A stretch of 64,000 nucleotides of DNA from CAWIHS01 sp963836005. Its GTDB lineage: Bacteria > Pseudomonadota > Gammaproteobacteria > GRL18. The DNA is taken from positions 558,001-622,000 of the forward strand of contig CAWIHS010000001.1 of assembly GCA_963836005.1 (NCBI GenBank). The letters run 5' to 3'. The first letter of the stretch is position 1, and the number at the start of each line of letters is the position of its first letter. Of this stretch, positions 50,963-59,477 are shown piece by piece. Position numbers and translations under genes: made by a program. A model generated the notes under the pieces. It was not told where the DNA came from. It did no database searches and saw nothing but the letters and a program-made list of their open reading frames with translations.

Positions 50963-52876
50963 TTAAGATTTAGGTGTATACCAGATAGGTGCAGTATAGG
51001 CCCGTTCCTGTGTCGTCATCTTTGCATCAGTGGGCATTTTGATATTAAAGCGTTGCGCTTCGTAAGCCGTCCAGCGGGGAGTCGGGATCTCAAGAACCCG
51101 AGCATAGTAAAACGCACGCTGGGTAGGATCAAAATCAGGATCGCTCCAGACAGTAATTAGTTCCGGATCGCCAATCGTATTGGTCCAGGTCGCCTTTTCC
51201 ACATTTACCGTATTGCCAACCGGTGTTTTACAGCGGCCATTTTGATCAATCTCACGTTCATCTGACACAGCCACATCATACACGCGCTCCTGCGCCTTGC
51301 CATCCTTATCAACCCAGCCCTTGATTATTTGAATTCGGTCCAGGTTGCCGCTCCAGGAATCTTTGAGGGCAGCGACCAGGAAGGTCGGTGATTTACCTTT
51401 GTGTGCAGCGGGCAAATCACCGCCCATAGGGACACCTCTTGCATAGCCGGCTTCGGCAGGCTGACGGGTCTGAGCATCTTCCTCAGTGAAGTCCCAGCCG
51501 CCAAAGAAACGTACCATCATACGGCTGCCGGTCGTAGCATAGGTTTCACGTCGAGCCATGGCGTCAAAAATTGCTTCGCGGGTGTTTTCCCTGGCCCAGA
51601 CAGCGGCATAGCCGGATGCAGCCATCTGATATCCCATGATCTTGCCTTGTTCACCGCCAAGGGTAACATGCAGAACACGTTCAGGCGAGGGTTCTACTCC
51701 TGAATGCTTGCCAAAAAAGTTGTTCTCTTCCACTGCCGGCATCGAAGTGTGGGAATCGGTGCTGCCGACCTGACCGAATTTATAGGGATTGATCCCGAAT
51801 TTCTGTTCAAATTCAAGACCTCGTTTAAGACCAGAGCGAGCATATTCACCAGCGAGCATGCCATCAGTTTTTGCCTGACTCATATCCAGGTTGCCAAGAT
51901 CCCAAGTCTCGTAATCGGCAAATTCATCGTCCGGTGATAAAAACGGATGCGCTTCACCGTCACCTTTTATCTGGGTGGTTTCATACAAAGGTTCCCATTG
52001 CTGACGCAGTTCTGCATAGTGCTTATCTATCTCTTTGCCGGACAGGGTTTTTACATCAAACATAATGCCATTGGACAGATTACCATTATGCGGGATAGCC
52101 AGCAGATCGCCGCCAGTTTTATCCTCATAGGTCTGCATCGCCTTCCACAGATCTTCCGGGTCGGCACTGTCCGCCAGAGTGAACGGTAGCGTCTGCCGGG
52201 CAAAGTTAGCGCCGTCACGGTATACAACCACCCTGTGCAGATTATTGCCCTTGACCAGTGAGGTCCATTCATAACCGATAAACGCTGTGAACTTGCCTGG
52301 GTCGTTGTATTTCTCTGCTGCCTCGATAACTCCTTGCCAGACTGGCTTCATCATCTTGGGATCATTGGTTTGCCAGGGAAATTTACCCTGCGAGAACATA
52401 GTAATGATTTCCAGTGCGGCATCAACAGAAGCCTGTCCGCCTTCATTGATGGCCTTGTTCCACCTGCGCCCTTCATCATTATTCATGACTGTCGGGTCAC
52501 CCTTGGCAAACATATCAAAGAATCCCATCCCATCGGAATGATCTGCTACAACCACAAAATCCAGCGGACGTCCCAGTTTTGCCTTAAATCCTTTCGACGC
52601 GGTAATTTCTTCTCCGCGGGTAAAACGATACGCATCATCCAGGCCGAGACGATTTCCAAAAGTGCCCGCATCCATTGACAGCGACGTATGCAGATGGGTA
52701 TCTCCAAAATAGACCTGGGTTGGATAACCGCGATTTACATAAGGTGAAAATTCTTTTTTTTCAGGTCTGGCGTGTTCCTTGTCGAACATCGCTGATGTTG
52801 TTGCAAAGCTTGTACTACCAGCAGCCAGCATGACAGCGATAGTGAGTGAAGTGTAAGATGTTATTCTCAAATTCAT
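50963..52876 (-). CDS. DUF3604 exported PHP-like protein
   Basis: A 637-residue periplasmic protein with a signal peptide (LTIAVMLAAGSTSFA). The DUF3604 hallmark VYFGDTHLHTSLSMDAGTFG near 54-73 and VVADHSDGMG near 109 supply His/Asp metal ligands as in PHP-type phosphoesterases. VGSTDSHTSMPAVEENNFFG and TTGSRMMVRFFGGWDF are further blocks, and the C-terminus ends TAPIWYTPKS as usual. DUF3604 proteins are common in marine bacteria; no reaction is established. Length is normal. Confidence 0.85.
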   Translation of the reverse strand: MNLRITSYTSLTIAVMLAAGSTSFATTSAMFDKEHARPEKKEFSPYVNRGYPTQVYFGDTHLHTSLSMDAGTFGNRLGLDDAYRFTRGEEITASKGFKAKLGRPLDFVVVADHSDGMGFFDMFAKGDPTVMNNDEGRRWNKAINEGGQASVDAALEIITMFSQGKFPWQTNDPKMMKPVWQGVIEAAEKYNDPGKFTAFIGYEWTSLVKGNNLHRVVVYRDGANFARQTLPFTLADSADPEDLWKAMQTYEDKTGGDLLAIPHNGNLSNGIMFDVKTLSGKEIDKHYAELRQQWEPLYETTQIKGDGEAHPFLSPDDEFADYETWDLGNLDMSQAKTDGMLAGEYARSGLKRGLEFEQKFGINPYKFGQVGSTDSHTSMPAVEENNFFGKHSGVEPSPERVLHVTLGGEQGKIMGYQMAASGYAAVWARENTREAIFDAMARRETYATTGSRMMVRFFGGWDFTEEDAQTRQPAEAGYARGVPMGGDLPAAHKGKSPTFLVAALKDSWSGNLDRIQIIKGWVDKDGKAQERVYDVAVSDEREIDQNGRCKTPVGNTVNVEKATWTNTIGDPELITVWSDPDFDPTQRAFYYARVLEIPTPRWTAYEAQRFNIKMPTDAKMTTQERAYTAPIWYTPKS

Positions 52877-53081
52877 AATCTTTATGCAACCCTTATCTTT
52901 GTATTATTCATATTGTAGTAAAATGCCTGATTCTATATTGAAAGATAGTAGGAGAAAAAACCTTTGTCAATTATTAACTTGTCTCGGGTTAATGTCTGTT
53001 TATAATGGGTAATAGATACACCATAGTCGCCTCGAAGTATGAGCTAATTATTCAACCCTGTGCATAACGAGAAATTGTAAA

Positions 53082-55838
53082 TTGGCGAAAATTAATCACA
53101 CGCAGTTTAAACATTGGCTGAAAAAAGGCTTCATCGCCACATTAATATTTGAAGCAGGATATCTGATCCTCTTTAATCTGGCATTGAATCTACCCATTAC
53201 CCAGACATTGGTGAATAAAATCAAACCGGATAAATTCCATGTTTACTGGGATCATGCCTGGACCTGGTATCCGTTCAGGGTTCATGCCAGTATGGTTTCC
53301 GTGAATGGACAAGCCCGTTCACAGCAATGGCAGGTAGACGTCAAACAGGCTTCCACGTCCATTGCACTTTTGCCGTTGATACTGCATAAAGTGAAACTGC
53401 ATGATATGCAGGGAACCGATCTCAAATACTTTCAACGTCCCCGGCTAAAACCCGATAAGGATTATGCTGCCAGCAGAAAATTCTTCCCTCCCATCAATAA
53501 TCGACAAATAAACCAGGCTGATCTAAGCAGGAAAAAAAAGCGTAAACCCTGGATAGTCACTTTGGAGAATATCAATGTCAGTGGCAAGCATGTGCTCTGG
53601 TTGTACCAGATTAAGAGTTCCCTGCATGGCGATCTGCATGCTGATCTGTCTATTCAGACTCAAAGTGGTCCATTTTCACTGAGTAATGGCAAAGCCGATG
53701 TAAAACTCGACTCACTGTTGATAAATGGCAACCATGCGGTGACAAATCAGGCCAATATCAAAGGTCAGGTTGACATTGGCCCGGTTATATTCAAACAAAA
53801 CCGAGGTATCAAATCGTTGGCTTTTATAACGCTGGATACTGAAATAAGTGCTGATGTAGATAACCTGGCTTTCCTGAACCTTTATCTGGATAGATTTCAT
53901 GGAATGAAAATTAATGGCAACGGGAATCTGTCAGGCCGGTTACGATTTGACAGAGGCACCCTTCTGCCGCAAACCCATTTAATGGTGGATGCCAATGAGC
54001 TGGCCCTGATCCTGCTTGAACATCATATAGAGGGTGACGGCACCATCAAGCTCAAGGTTGAAAAAAACCATGCTGATACACTTGATGTACAAATTACCTT
54101 TGCCGATCTGGATGCTTTTCATGAAAGGGAGCAACAGCCACTTTTTGTAGGTCATGAAGTGTCCGTCCAGGCCAGAGGCAATCCATCGCTGTTTCCAATT
54201 CATGATCGAAAATCCGATATCAGTCTGCTGGGTATCACCATCCCGTCAGTGAGAGTGACTGATCTGGGCGTATACCAGCGCTATATTCCTGATAAGTGGA
54301 AATTAAAGTTAATTGCTGGTGAAGGCGAATTACACGGTAAAGCGGAACTGACCGCATCGTCATTTTATGCAGAACTTATTTTGGCGTCTGATGAAGCTGA
54401 ATTAGGTATCGATGAAAACAATTTCAAAACAGATCTCGACGCAGCTCTCTTTATTCACAGCCCGTCCCTCAAAACGGCCAGCGTGGATTTATCAGGCAGC
54501 TACCTGCGCCTGGATAATTCAAGCCTGTCGAATAAACAGCAGGGAAATTCCAGGCCCTGGCAATCGACTTTGATGATCGATAAGGGATTACTCAAACTTA
54601 ATCTGCCTGAAGTCGGCGTGCAAAACACAGAACTGGATCAATTGTCTGAGGCTTTACATAACCAGGAACTCAAAGATTTGCTGTCTGTTGCCGAATCAGA
54701 ACTCATCATACTTGGCAGTATTACTCAACTGGACTGGCTCAATGTGCTGCTGAAAAATTCATTTAATCTGGCGCTGTCCGGTACCGCACAGTTTACCGCC
54801 AATCTGCATATGCGTTCAGGTTGGCCGGCCAAGGGCAGTACACTCGCCATCCAGCCCAATGATCTGCAAGTCAATCTGCTTGATTATTCCATAAAAGGAG
54901 ATGGTTTAATGTTATTTGAGGTAGAACAAGGCGGTAACAGCCCCGATATCAAATTTAATATAGAATTGACTAACGGACTTTTTAAACGTATTAATGAAAA
55001 ACAGGCTTTTATTCAGGATGTCATTTTAAAACTACAGGGACTGGAACAGGATTTGACCTACCAGGGGTCAAAACAGGCGCTGGAACTGCATCTGCAGATA
55101 CCTTCAGCCAGGGTTAACGACATGTCCGTATACAATCACTTTTTACCAACAAATTCACCCTTGAAAATAACTACTGGCAATGCTGAATTAAGAGCGGATA
55201 TTCACTTAATGCAGGATTCGGCCAAAGGCTTTGTAAAGCTCAAAACACAGGGACTGCAGGGACAGGTTGATGAGAAGATGATGTCAGCTCAATTAGATGT
55301 TGCTATCATAGTCGCAGACGGAGCCGCCCGAAATATGGATTTTGATATTTCAGGTTCAACGCTGATACTCGACCAGGTCAGTGTGATAGGCGAGCATCAG
55401 AACTTTGACCAGCCTGACTGGAATACAACCATTAACCTCAGCAAGGCAAAGGTAAACTATAAAAAACCCATACGTCTCGACGCACAAGCAAAAATCAAAA
55501 TCAAGGATTCACGACCCATTATCGCCCTGCTGGCGGATCAAAAGAAAAAACACGACTGGCTGTCCGAAATGCTCACGATTGAAGATATTCAGGGAACTGC
55601 GCGTATGAAGATAAAAGATAAACAGATTGTTATTCCCTTTGCTTTTGCTGCCAGTGACAAGATGGATATCGGTGCGAAAGGCATTATCACTGAGCAAAAC
55701 CATGAAGGAGTATTTTATGCCCGCTATAAAAAACTAAAAGGTCTGCTGAAAGTGAATAATGGCCAGCGTAATTTTGATATTATCCGGGCAAAAAAGAAAT
55801 TTGATGAATATACACCGGGGAAACCGATTAGCCCGTGA
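53082..55838 (+). CDS. Large AsmA/YdbH-like periplasmic protein with internal duplication
   Basis: A 918-residue protein starting at TTG, with one N-terminal helix (GFIATLIFEAGYLILFNLAL) and a long beta-rich periplasmic body. Two halves look alike: LLEHHIEGDGTIKLKVEK ... IPSVRVTDLGVYQRYIPDKW (about 305-400) and LLDYSIKGDGLMLFEVEQ ... IPSARVNDMSVYNHFLPTNS (about 600-710). AsmA-like proteins form grooves that carry lipids between membranes; this assignment is by architecture, not motif. It ends in a basic segment (AKKKFDEYTPGKPISP). Monocistronic. Confidence 0.55.
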   Translation: MAKINHTQFKHWLKKGFIATLIFEAGYLILFNLALNLPITQTLVNKIKPDKFHVYWDHAWTWYPFRVHASMVSVNGQARSQQWQVDVKQASTSIALLPLILHKVKLHDMQGTDLKYFQRPRLKPDKDYAASRKFFPPINNRQINQADLSRKKKRKPWIVTLENINVSGKHVLWLYQIKSSLHGDLHADLSIQTQSGPFSLSNGKADVKLDSLLINGNHAVTNQANIKGQVDIGPVIFKQNRGIKSLAFITLDTEISADVDNLAFLNLYLDRFHGMKINGNGNLSGRLRFDRGTLLPQTHLMVDANELALILLEHHIEGDGTIKLKVEKNHADTLDVQITFADLDAFHEREQQPLFVGHEVSVQARGNPSLFPIHDRKSDISLLGITIPSVRVTDLGVYQRYIPDKWKLKLIAGEGELHGKAELTASSFYAELILASDEAELGIDENNFKTDLDAALFIHSPSLKTASVDLSGSYLRLDNSSLSNKQQGNSRPWQSTLMIDKGLLKLNLPEVGVQNTELDQLSEALHNQELKDLLSVAESELIILGSITQLDWLNVLLKNSFNLALSGTAQFTANLHMRSGWPAKGSTLAIQPNDLQVNLLDYSIKGDGLMLFEVEQGGNSPDIKFNIELTNGLFKRINEKQAFIQDVILKLQGLEQDLTYQGSKQALELHLQIPSARVNDMSVYNHFLPTNSPLKITTGNAELRADIHLMQDSAKGFVKLKTQGLQGQVDEKMMSAQLDVAIIVADGAARNMDFDISGSTLILDQVSVIGEHQNFDQPDWNTTINLSKAKVNYKKPIRLDAQAKIKIKDSRPIIALLADQKKKHDWLSEMLTIEDIQGTARMKIKDKQIVIPFAFAASDKMDIGAKGIITEQNHEGVFYARYKKLKGLLKVNNGQRNFDIIRAKKKFDEYTPGKPISP

Positions 55839-56042
55839 TGAACCGGCCTAACAGCAAATAACACGCACAGAGAATTCTTGCAAATAAAAGCAGCCTCTAT
55901 CACCCACTGTGTGCTTCTGCAAGAAATAGACGCTGCTCCGCAACTACTCTTGCAGCGTAAAAAGCGTCTGGTTATTCGTACTTTGGCTCGTGTTTGACCG
56001 GCAAGCATTGAAACCGCTATCGACCCGAAAAACTGATACAGG

Positions 56043-57830
56043 TTAATCATGCTCAATGATTTCAACTGGCAAGACTACTTTGGCAACACTTCTGGCGTGG
56101 TTATAGATTCTGTACAATTTTTCTACTAATGACATTTCCAGACGTGCCATTTGCAGATAATCTTTCTGCTCACTGCCAAGATGGCTAGATTTTCTGCTTA
56201 ATATTTTATCTTCATAACGTTTCATGTCTTCTTTTTTATTGATCACTTTTTCAGCCGCCAGCTGATCATTTTCGCTAATGGCGGTGACTGCATCCTCAAC
56301 AGACTGACACACATCTTTATAATAATTTCGAAATAACTCTTTTGTTACCTCACTGGTTTCGTGATCATGTTCGATTAAATAAGTTGCTATATCAGCCATG
56401 TCGGACTTAATCACATCAGCCAGATTTTCCAGATTAACAGTTGCCGTCATCACAGCCTGGTGATCTGCACTTTCCTTTTCAGTTAACTCTTCAGCTCGTA
56501 TCTTGCTGAGGAATTTAAGAATTAACGACTCAAGGATGTTAATCTTATTATCCATGGATACAATTTTTTCAATTTGCTTATGATCCTTATTAAGGATGGC
56601 AGGTCGCACATCCTGCAACATGGTATTAATGATCCCGCCCATACGACCCAGTTCCATACGTACCTGTTCCAGTGCCAGCGCAGGTGCTTTTATGGCATCT
56701 TCAATTAAATATTTAGCTTCGATAATAACACCCTTTTTTTCTGGCCGTGCCGGCGCCAGCTTTGTTGCAACGCTGGCAAACCATCCGGTGAAGCCTAAGA
56801 AAACAAGCGTATTGATGATGTTAAACAGAGTATTAGCATTGGCTATCTGCCGCGGGACCGTAGCAGCCGCGAGTGCCTGTCCCTGGAGATCGCCAGTTTG
56901 CGGAGAAATCATCATGGCCAGCTCAGCCAGTTGCGGTATAAACATGATCCAGAGTAAGACACCTAATACATTGAATAAGACATGTACAATGGCCGCCCGT
57001 ACAGCCTCAACCGGCTTACCCAATGCCGCCAGCATAGCGGTTACACAGGTGCCTATGTTCGCGCCCAGAGCCAGCGCAATACCTGCCGGCAGGCTCAGCA
57101 AACCTTCACTGGCCATGGCGATAGCAATACCTACAGTGGCTGCGGAAGACTGAACCAGACCGGTAAATACAGCCCCGGCCAATACGCCTATGACAGGGTT
57201 TTCCATGGATTTTAAAAATTCAATAAAAGGCTCATAAGTGCGCAGCGGTTTCATCGCATCACTCATAATACCCATACCAAAGAAGACCAGCCCCAGCCCC
57301 ATCAGCATCATGCCGTAGTATTTAACTTTCTCGCGCTTAGCTGTAAAAGTCATAAAAAAGCCGATAGCAATGGGCAGTAATGCGTAGGCTGAAAGATTGA
57401 AGGCCAGCAGCTGTGCGGTCACCGTGCTGCCAATATTAGCCCCCATGATCACACCCACTGACTGGCTCAGAGTCATAACCCCCGCAGTAATAAAGCTGAC
57501 CACGAGCACCGTGGTGACTGAGGAAGAATTTAATACGCCGGTGACAAAGGCACCGGTCAGAGCCCCTATAAATCGATTGGTGGTTAATTTGGAAAGTAAA
57601 ACCTTGAGTGTCTCTCCGGCTGCCTTTTTAAGGCCGTCTGAGAGCATATCCAGCCCGGCAAGAAACAGTGCAAGTCCCCCGAACAGGCCCATGCCCAGCT
57701 GAAACCAGTCTATCGGTGATTCATCAGCGGCCAGAATATTTACAGGGGCGGCAGATGAAGCGGCTACCCAAATATAAAAAAACAGGATAAGTAAAACAAA
57801 GCCGGCTGATCTAGCGTTAAAAAACTGCAT
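56043..57830 (-). CDS. Na/Pi cotransporter family protein with PhoU-like domain
   Basis: A 595-residue inner-membrane protein. After a signal-like helix it has the two inverted NptA repeats: ALFLAGLDMLSDGLKKAAGE ... GAFVTGVLNSSSVTTVLVVS and GAVFTGLVQSSAATVGIAIA, with QSS motifs typical of this family, plus ALGANIGTCVTAMLAALGK. Residues 370-590 form a helical PhoU-like domain (MDNKINILESLILKFLSKIR). It likely imports phosphate with sodium or regulates phosphate flow. It converges on the AsmA-like gene. Confidence 0.88.
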   Translation of the reverse strand: MQFFNARSAGFVLLILFFYIWVAASSAAPVNILAADESPIDWFQLGMGLFGGLALFLAGLDMLSDGLKKAAGETLKVLLSKLTTNRFIGALTGAFVTGVLNSSSVTTVLVVSFITAGVMTLSQSVGVIMGANIGSTVTAQLLAFNLSAYALLPIAIGFFMTFTAKREKVKYYGMMLMGLGLVFFGMGIMSDAMKPLRTYEPFIEFLKSMENPVIGVLAGAVFTGLVQSSAATVGIAIAMASEGLLSLPAGIALALGANIGTCVTAMLAALGKPVEAVRAAIVHVLFNVLGVLLWIMFIPQLAELAMMISPQTGDLQGQALAAATVPRQIANANTLFNIINTLVFLGFTGWFASVATKLAPARPEKKGVIIEAKYLIEDAIKAPALALEQVRMELGRMGGIINTMLQDVRPAILNKDHKQIEKIVSMDNKINILESLILKFLSKIRAEELTEKESADHQAVMTATVNLENLADVIKSDMADIATYLIEHDHETSEVTKELFRNYYKDVCQSVEDAVTAISENDQLAAEKVINKKEDMKRYEDKILSRKSSHLGSEQKDYLQMARLEMSLVEKLYRIYNHARSVAKVVLPVEIIEHD

Positions 57831-57851
57831 ACATTAACGTCCTGAAAGATG

Positions 57852-57897
57852 AAAACAGTGCTCATTATAATATCAAAACAGTGCTCATTATAATATC
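57852..57897. repeat. Two tandem 23-bp units upstream of the Na/Pi gene
   Basis: AAAACAGTGCTCATTATAAT + ATC is repeated perfectly, starting 21 bases before the Na/Pi cotransporter ATG. The first bases of a third unit (AAAACA) follow. It lies in the promoter region, so copy number could affect expression. Confidence 0.7.
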
Positions 57898-57920
57898 AAA
57901 ACAATAAGCATTGAGTTTCT

Positions 57921-58084
57921 TTAGTTTCCATCCATAAATAGCCATCCTGGCTATATTATGCAACGCAAAAGAAAAAGTGTGATTTTTCTTTTACTGAATT
58001 TTCAATGATTTGTCATCATTAAAAATGGTAGCACATCCCTGTGCCGCAAGTGTCTATCTAAATACGGATAGACACTATTTAGCG
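57921..58084 (+). repeat. MITE-like element, family 2, copy C
   Basis: It begins TTAGTTTCCATCCATAAATA and ends GATAGACACTATTTAGCG. AGCCATCCTGGCTATATTAT, CAATGATTTGTCATCATTAA and GTAGCACATCCCTGTGCCGC are shared with copies A and B. It sits between the divergent Na/Pi cotransporter promoter side and the 3' end of aceA. Confidence 0.75.
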
Positions 58085-58152
58085 AATAAAATCATCGCTA
58101 CACAGGATCCATACAGTTAAATGCGTGAATCAGGCTAGTTAACCAACACAAA

Positions 58153-59457
58153 TTAAAACTGTTCTTCTTCTGTTGAGCCTGATAAGGCTGTTACTGAAGA
58201 CACGCCGCCCTGTATAACCGTTGTCACATCATCAAAATAACCGGCACCTACTTCCTGTTGGTGAGCTACAAAGGTATAGCCTTTATCTGCAGCTGCAAAT
58301 TCAGGCTCCTGGACTTTCTCAACATAATGTTTCATACCTTCACCCTGAGCATACTCATGAGCCAGATCAAACATGTTGTACCACATGTTATGGATACCTG
58401 CCAGAGTGATAAACTGGTACTTATAACCCATTTCAGCAATGTCCTGCTGAAAAGAGGCTATCTGGCTGTCACTGAGATTTTTCTTCCAGTTAAAAGATGG
58501 AGAACAGTTATAAGCCAGTAACTGATCAGGATTTTCGGCCAGCACTGCTTGAGCAAATTCACGGGCAAAACCAATATCCGGCTTGCCTGTTTCACACCAG
58601 ACCAGATCAGCATATGGGGCATAAGCAACACCACGTGAAATAGCCTGCTCAAGGCCGTTCCTGACTTTAAAGAAGCCTTCCTGGGTGCGTTCGCCAGTAA
58701 CGAATGGCGCATCATTAGGATCAACATCTGAAGTCAACAGAGTCGCTGCTTCAGCATCAGTACGCGCCAGCAATACGGTTGGCACACCCATTACATCGGC
58801 CGCCAGGCGGGCAGCTAATAACTTTTGCACAGCTTCCTGTGTGGGCACAAGCACCTTACCTCCCATATGACCGCATTTTTTAACCGCAGCCAGCTGATCT
58901 TCATAATGAGCCGCGGCTGCGCCATTGGCAATCATATTTTTCATCAATTCAAAGGCATTGAGCACACCGCCAAAACCTGCTTCCGCATCGGCTACAATAG
59001 GCAGAAAATAGTCGATAAAATCATCATCACCTTGATTGATACCCCGTGACCACTGAATTTCATCGGCCCGTTTAAAAGTATTGTTGATTCGACGCACCAT
59101 GGTTGGTACAGAATCGTAAGCGTATAAAGACTGATCCGGGTACATGGTTTCTGAAGTATTGCCATCCGCTGCAACCTGCCAGCCGGAAAGATATATAGCT
59201 TCAATCCCTGCTTTGGCCTGCTGCATTGCCTGTCCGGCCGTAATGGCACCCATGCAGTTGACATAACCCTTTTTAGATGAGCCGTTAATCAGATCCCAGA
59301 GCTTTTCAGCACCCCGTCGTGCGTAAGTATACTCAGGCTGGACTGAACCACGCAGACGTACTACATCTTCTGCGCTGTAGGTACGTTTTACATTTTTCCA
59401 GCGTAGATTTTCTGCCCATTCCTTCTGCAGTGCTTGAACTTGCTCATTACGTTTCAT
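58153..59457 (-). CDS. aceA: Isocitrate lyase
   Basis: A 434-residue glyoxylate-cycle enzyme (isocitrate to glyoxylate plus succinate). The active-site loop KKCGHMGGKVLVPTQEA (catalytic Cys near 190), GYVNCMGAITAGQAMQQAKAG, YLSGWQVAAD, the metal-binding IVADAEAGFGG and AYNCSPSFNWKKNL are all present. It is 20 bases downstream of glcB on the same strand, giving a compact shunt operon. No aceK kinase gene is visible. Confidence 0.96.
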   Translation of the reverse strand: MKRNEQVQALQKEWAENLRWKNVKRTYSAEDVVRLRGSVQPEYTYARRGAEKLWDLINGSSKKGYVNCMGAITAGQAMQQAKAGIEAIYLSGWQVAADGNTSETMYPDQSLYAYDSVPTMVRRINNTFKRADEIQWSRGINQGDDDFIDYFLPIVADAEAGFGGVLNAFELMKNMIANGAAAAHYEDQLAAVKKCGHMGGKVLVPTQEAVQKLLAARLAADVMGVPTVLLARTDAEAATLLTSDVDPNDAPFVTGERTQEGFFKVRNGLEQAISRGVAYAPYADLVWCETGKPDIGFAREFAQAVLAENPDQLLAYNCSPSFNWKKNLSDSQIASFQQDIAEMGYKYQFITLAGIHNMWYNMFDLAHEYAQGEGMKHYVEKVQEPEFAAADKGYTFVAHQQEVGAGYFDDVTTVIQGGVSSVTALSGSTEEEQF

Positions 59458-59477
59458 ATTTGTTTCCTATTGATGAT

